A stretch of DNA of 64,000 nt, from NCBI GenBank assembly GCA_036231565.1, contig JAZAHA010000048.1:36919-100918 (forward strand). Direction: 5' to 3'. Positions 63,217 to 64,000 of the stretch are shown one piece after another (within the stretch, counting starts at the first letter, position 1; each line of letters opens with the position of its first letter). The stretch comes from Maricaulis sp036231565. GTDB taxonomy: Bacteria > Pseudomonadota > Alphaproteobacteria > Caulobacterales > Maricaulaceae. The position numbers and the translations under genes were made by a program. The notes under the pieces are model-generated. The model searched no databases. It was not told the DNA's origin and worked only from the letters and a program-made list of their open reading frames with translations.

Positions 63217-64000
63217 ATGAGGACCGCCTTGAGCGATCACGACGACGAGCTTCCGCCGGTTGGCGACAATGCCGGCCTTCCCGACGGTATCGGCAATATC
63301 TCGATCGAGGAGGAGATGCGCTCCTCCTATCTCGACTATGCGATGAGCGTCATCGTCAGCCGCGCGATCCCGGACGCGCGCGACGGGCTCAAGCCGGTGC
63401 ACCGGCGCATCCTCTACACGATGCACGAGAATGGCCAGACGCACGAGAAATCCTACCGCAAGTGCGCCACCGCCGTCGGTGACGTGATGGGCCGCTATCA
63501 CCCGCACGGCGACCAGGCGGTCTATGACGCCCTTGTCCGCCTGGCCCAGCACTGGTCGATGCGCGTGCCGCTGATCGACGGCCAGGGCAATTTCGGTTCC
63601 ATTGATGGTGACCCGCCGGCCGCCTATCGTTACACCGAGAGCCGGATGGAAAAGGTCGCGCAGTCGCTGCTGGCCGATATCGACAAGGATACGGTGGATT
63701 TCGTCGAGAACTACTCCGCCGAGCGCCAGGAACCGACCGTCCTGCCGGCCCGTTTCCCGAACCTGCTGGTCAATGGTGCCAATGGTATCGCCGTGGGCAT
63801 GGCGACGAATATCCCGCCGCACAATCCCGGTGAGGTGATCGACGCCTCGCTGGCCCTGTTGGACAATCCGGACCTGTCGGAAGAGGAATTCCTCGACATC
63901 CTGCCGGGACCGGACTTCCCGACCGGCGGTCTGATCCTTGGTCGCGCCGGTGCGCGCAGCGCCATCCAGACCGGCCGTGGCTCCATCGTCATGCGTGCCA
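63217..64000 (+). CDS. gyrA: DNA gyrase subunit A, 5' part (runs off window)
   Basis: The ATG at 63217 opens a frame to the window end (261 codons); a TTG at 63229 is an alternative start. GyrA features are ISIEEEMRSSYLDYAMSVIVSRA, DGLKPVHRRIL, the quinolone-determining YHPHGDQAVYD, and the catalytic Tyr139 in YRYTES. NLLVNGANGIAVGMATNIPPHN and PGPDFPTGG favour GyrA over ParC. The position equivalent to E. coli Ser83 is Gln100 and that of Asp87 is Asp104. It introduces negative supercoils together with GyrB. Confidence 0.95.
   Translation, partial: MRTALSDHDDELPPVGDNAGLPDGIGNISIEEEMRSSYLDYAMSVIVSRAIPDARDGLKPVHRRILYTMHENGQTHEKSYRKCATAVGDVMGRYHPHGDQAVYDALVRLAQHWSMRVPLIDGQGNFGSIDGDPPAAYRYTESRMEKVAQSLLADIDKDTVDFVENYSAERQEPTVLPARFPNLLVNGANGIAVGMATNIPPHNPGEVIDASLALLDNPDLSEEEFLDILPGPDFPTGGLILGRAGARSAIQTGRGSIVMRA

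Overview
The window looks like part of an alphaproteobacterial chromosome, probably Caulobacterales/Maricaulales-like (Hyphomonadaceae or Maricaulis relatives). This placement is inferred from the high GC content, the direct-repeat LexA boxes (GAAC-N7-GAAC) upstream of uvrA and ssb, and a gene backbone that is familiar in that class: xth, erpA, dgt, SPOR protein, nagZ, scpA-scpB, tatABC, serS, surE-pcm-LytM, yajC-secD-secF, squalene-synthase-like, trmFO, uvrA, ssb, gyrA. I could not run a species-level comparison.

Region by region. Positions 1-4054 are the early region of a Mu-like transposable phage or element cut by the left window edge: repressor on +, then divergently a Ner-like regulator, MuA-type transposase, MuB-type ATPase and a partial ORF on -. 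Its outer end is not resolved. A TM2-domain gene and a repeat-rich gap (4445-4994) lie between it and valS. 4995-8971 is valS plus a DUF3137 membrane protein. 9068-11811 is an accessory island: an AraC-type regulator with a receiver-like N-terminus split by a frameshift in an A8 run, then two paralogous proteins of a family I do not recognise. 11795-13981 holds mnmH and selD (selenouridine in tRNA), divergently arranged. 13991-17205 carries xth, a nitroreductase, and a DUF1428/VOC pair facing an HxlR regulator.

17400-32128 is the housekeeping core: Fe-S insertion, dGTPase, cell-envelope SPOR and NagZ, condensin partners ScpAB, Tat translocase, SerRS, a broken Doc-type toxin-antitoxin locus, SurE/Pcm/NlpD-like LytM factor, and the YajC-SecD-SecF membrane complex. 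argS, which commonly sits between dgt and the SPOR gene in this class, is absent here. Two copies of a mosaic palindromic repeat lie at 17212-17390 and 25459-25626.

32299-49178 mixes backbone and accessory genes: a serine hydrolase, sodB, an NDUFAF6-like squalene-synthase homologue, an SDR, two tandem S9 peptidases, trmFO, an M48 protease with a DUF898 protein, a TonB-type C-terminal-domain protein, three related polytopic membrane proteins and an ExoD-like protein. 49196-53177 is the SOS-type pair uvrA and ssb, with a possible small RNA between them. 53274-62965 is an accessory stretch between ssb and gyrA: an alpha/beta hydrolase; a BlaI repressor, M56 peptidase-ankyrin fusion and serine hydrolase that look like one regulated operon; an SDR-DoxX-like fusion; DUF2269; sodC; a Tat-exported kelch protein; and a lipoprotein phosphodiesterase. 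gyrA starts at 63217 and runs off the right edge.

The best candidates for something undescribed are the BlaI/M56-ankyrin/serine hydrolase operon and the AraC-linked paralogous pair.
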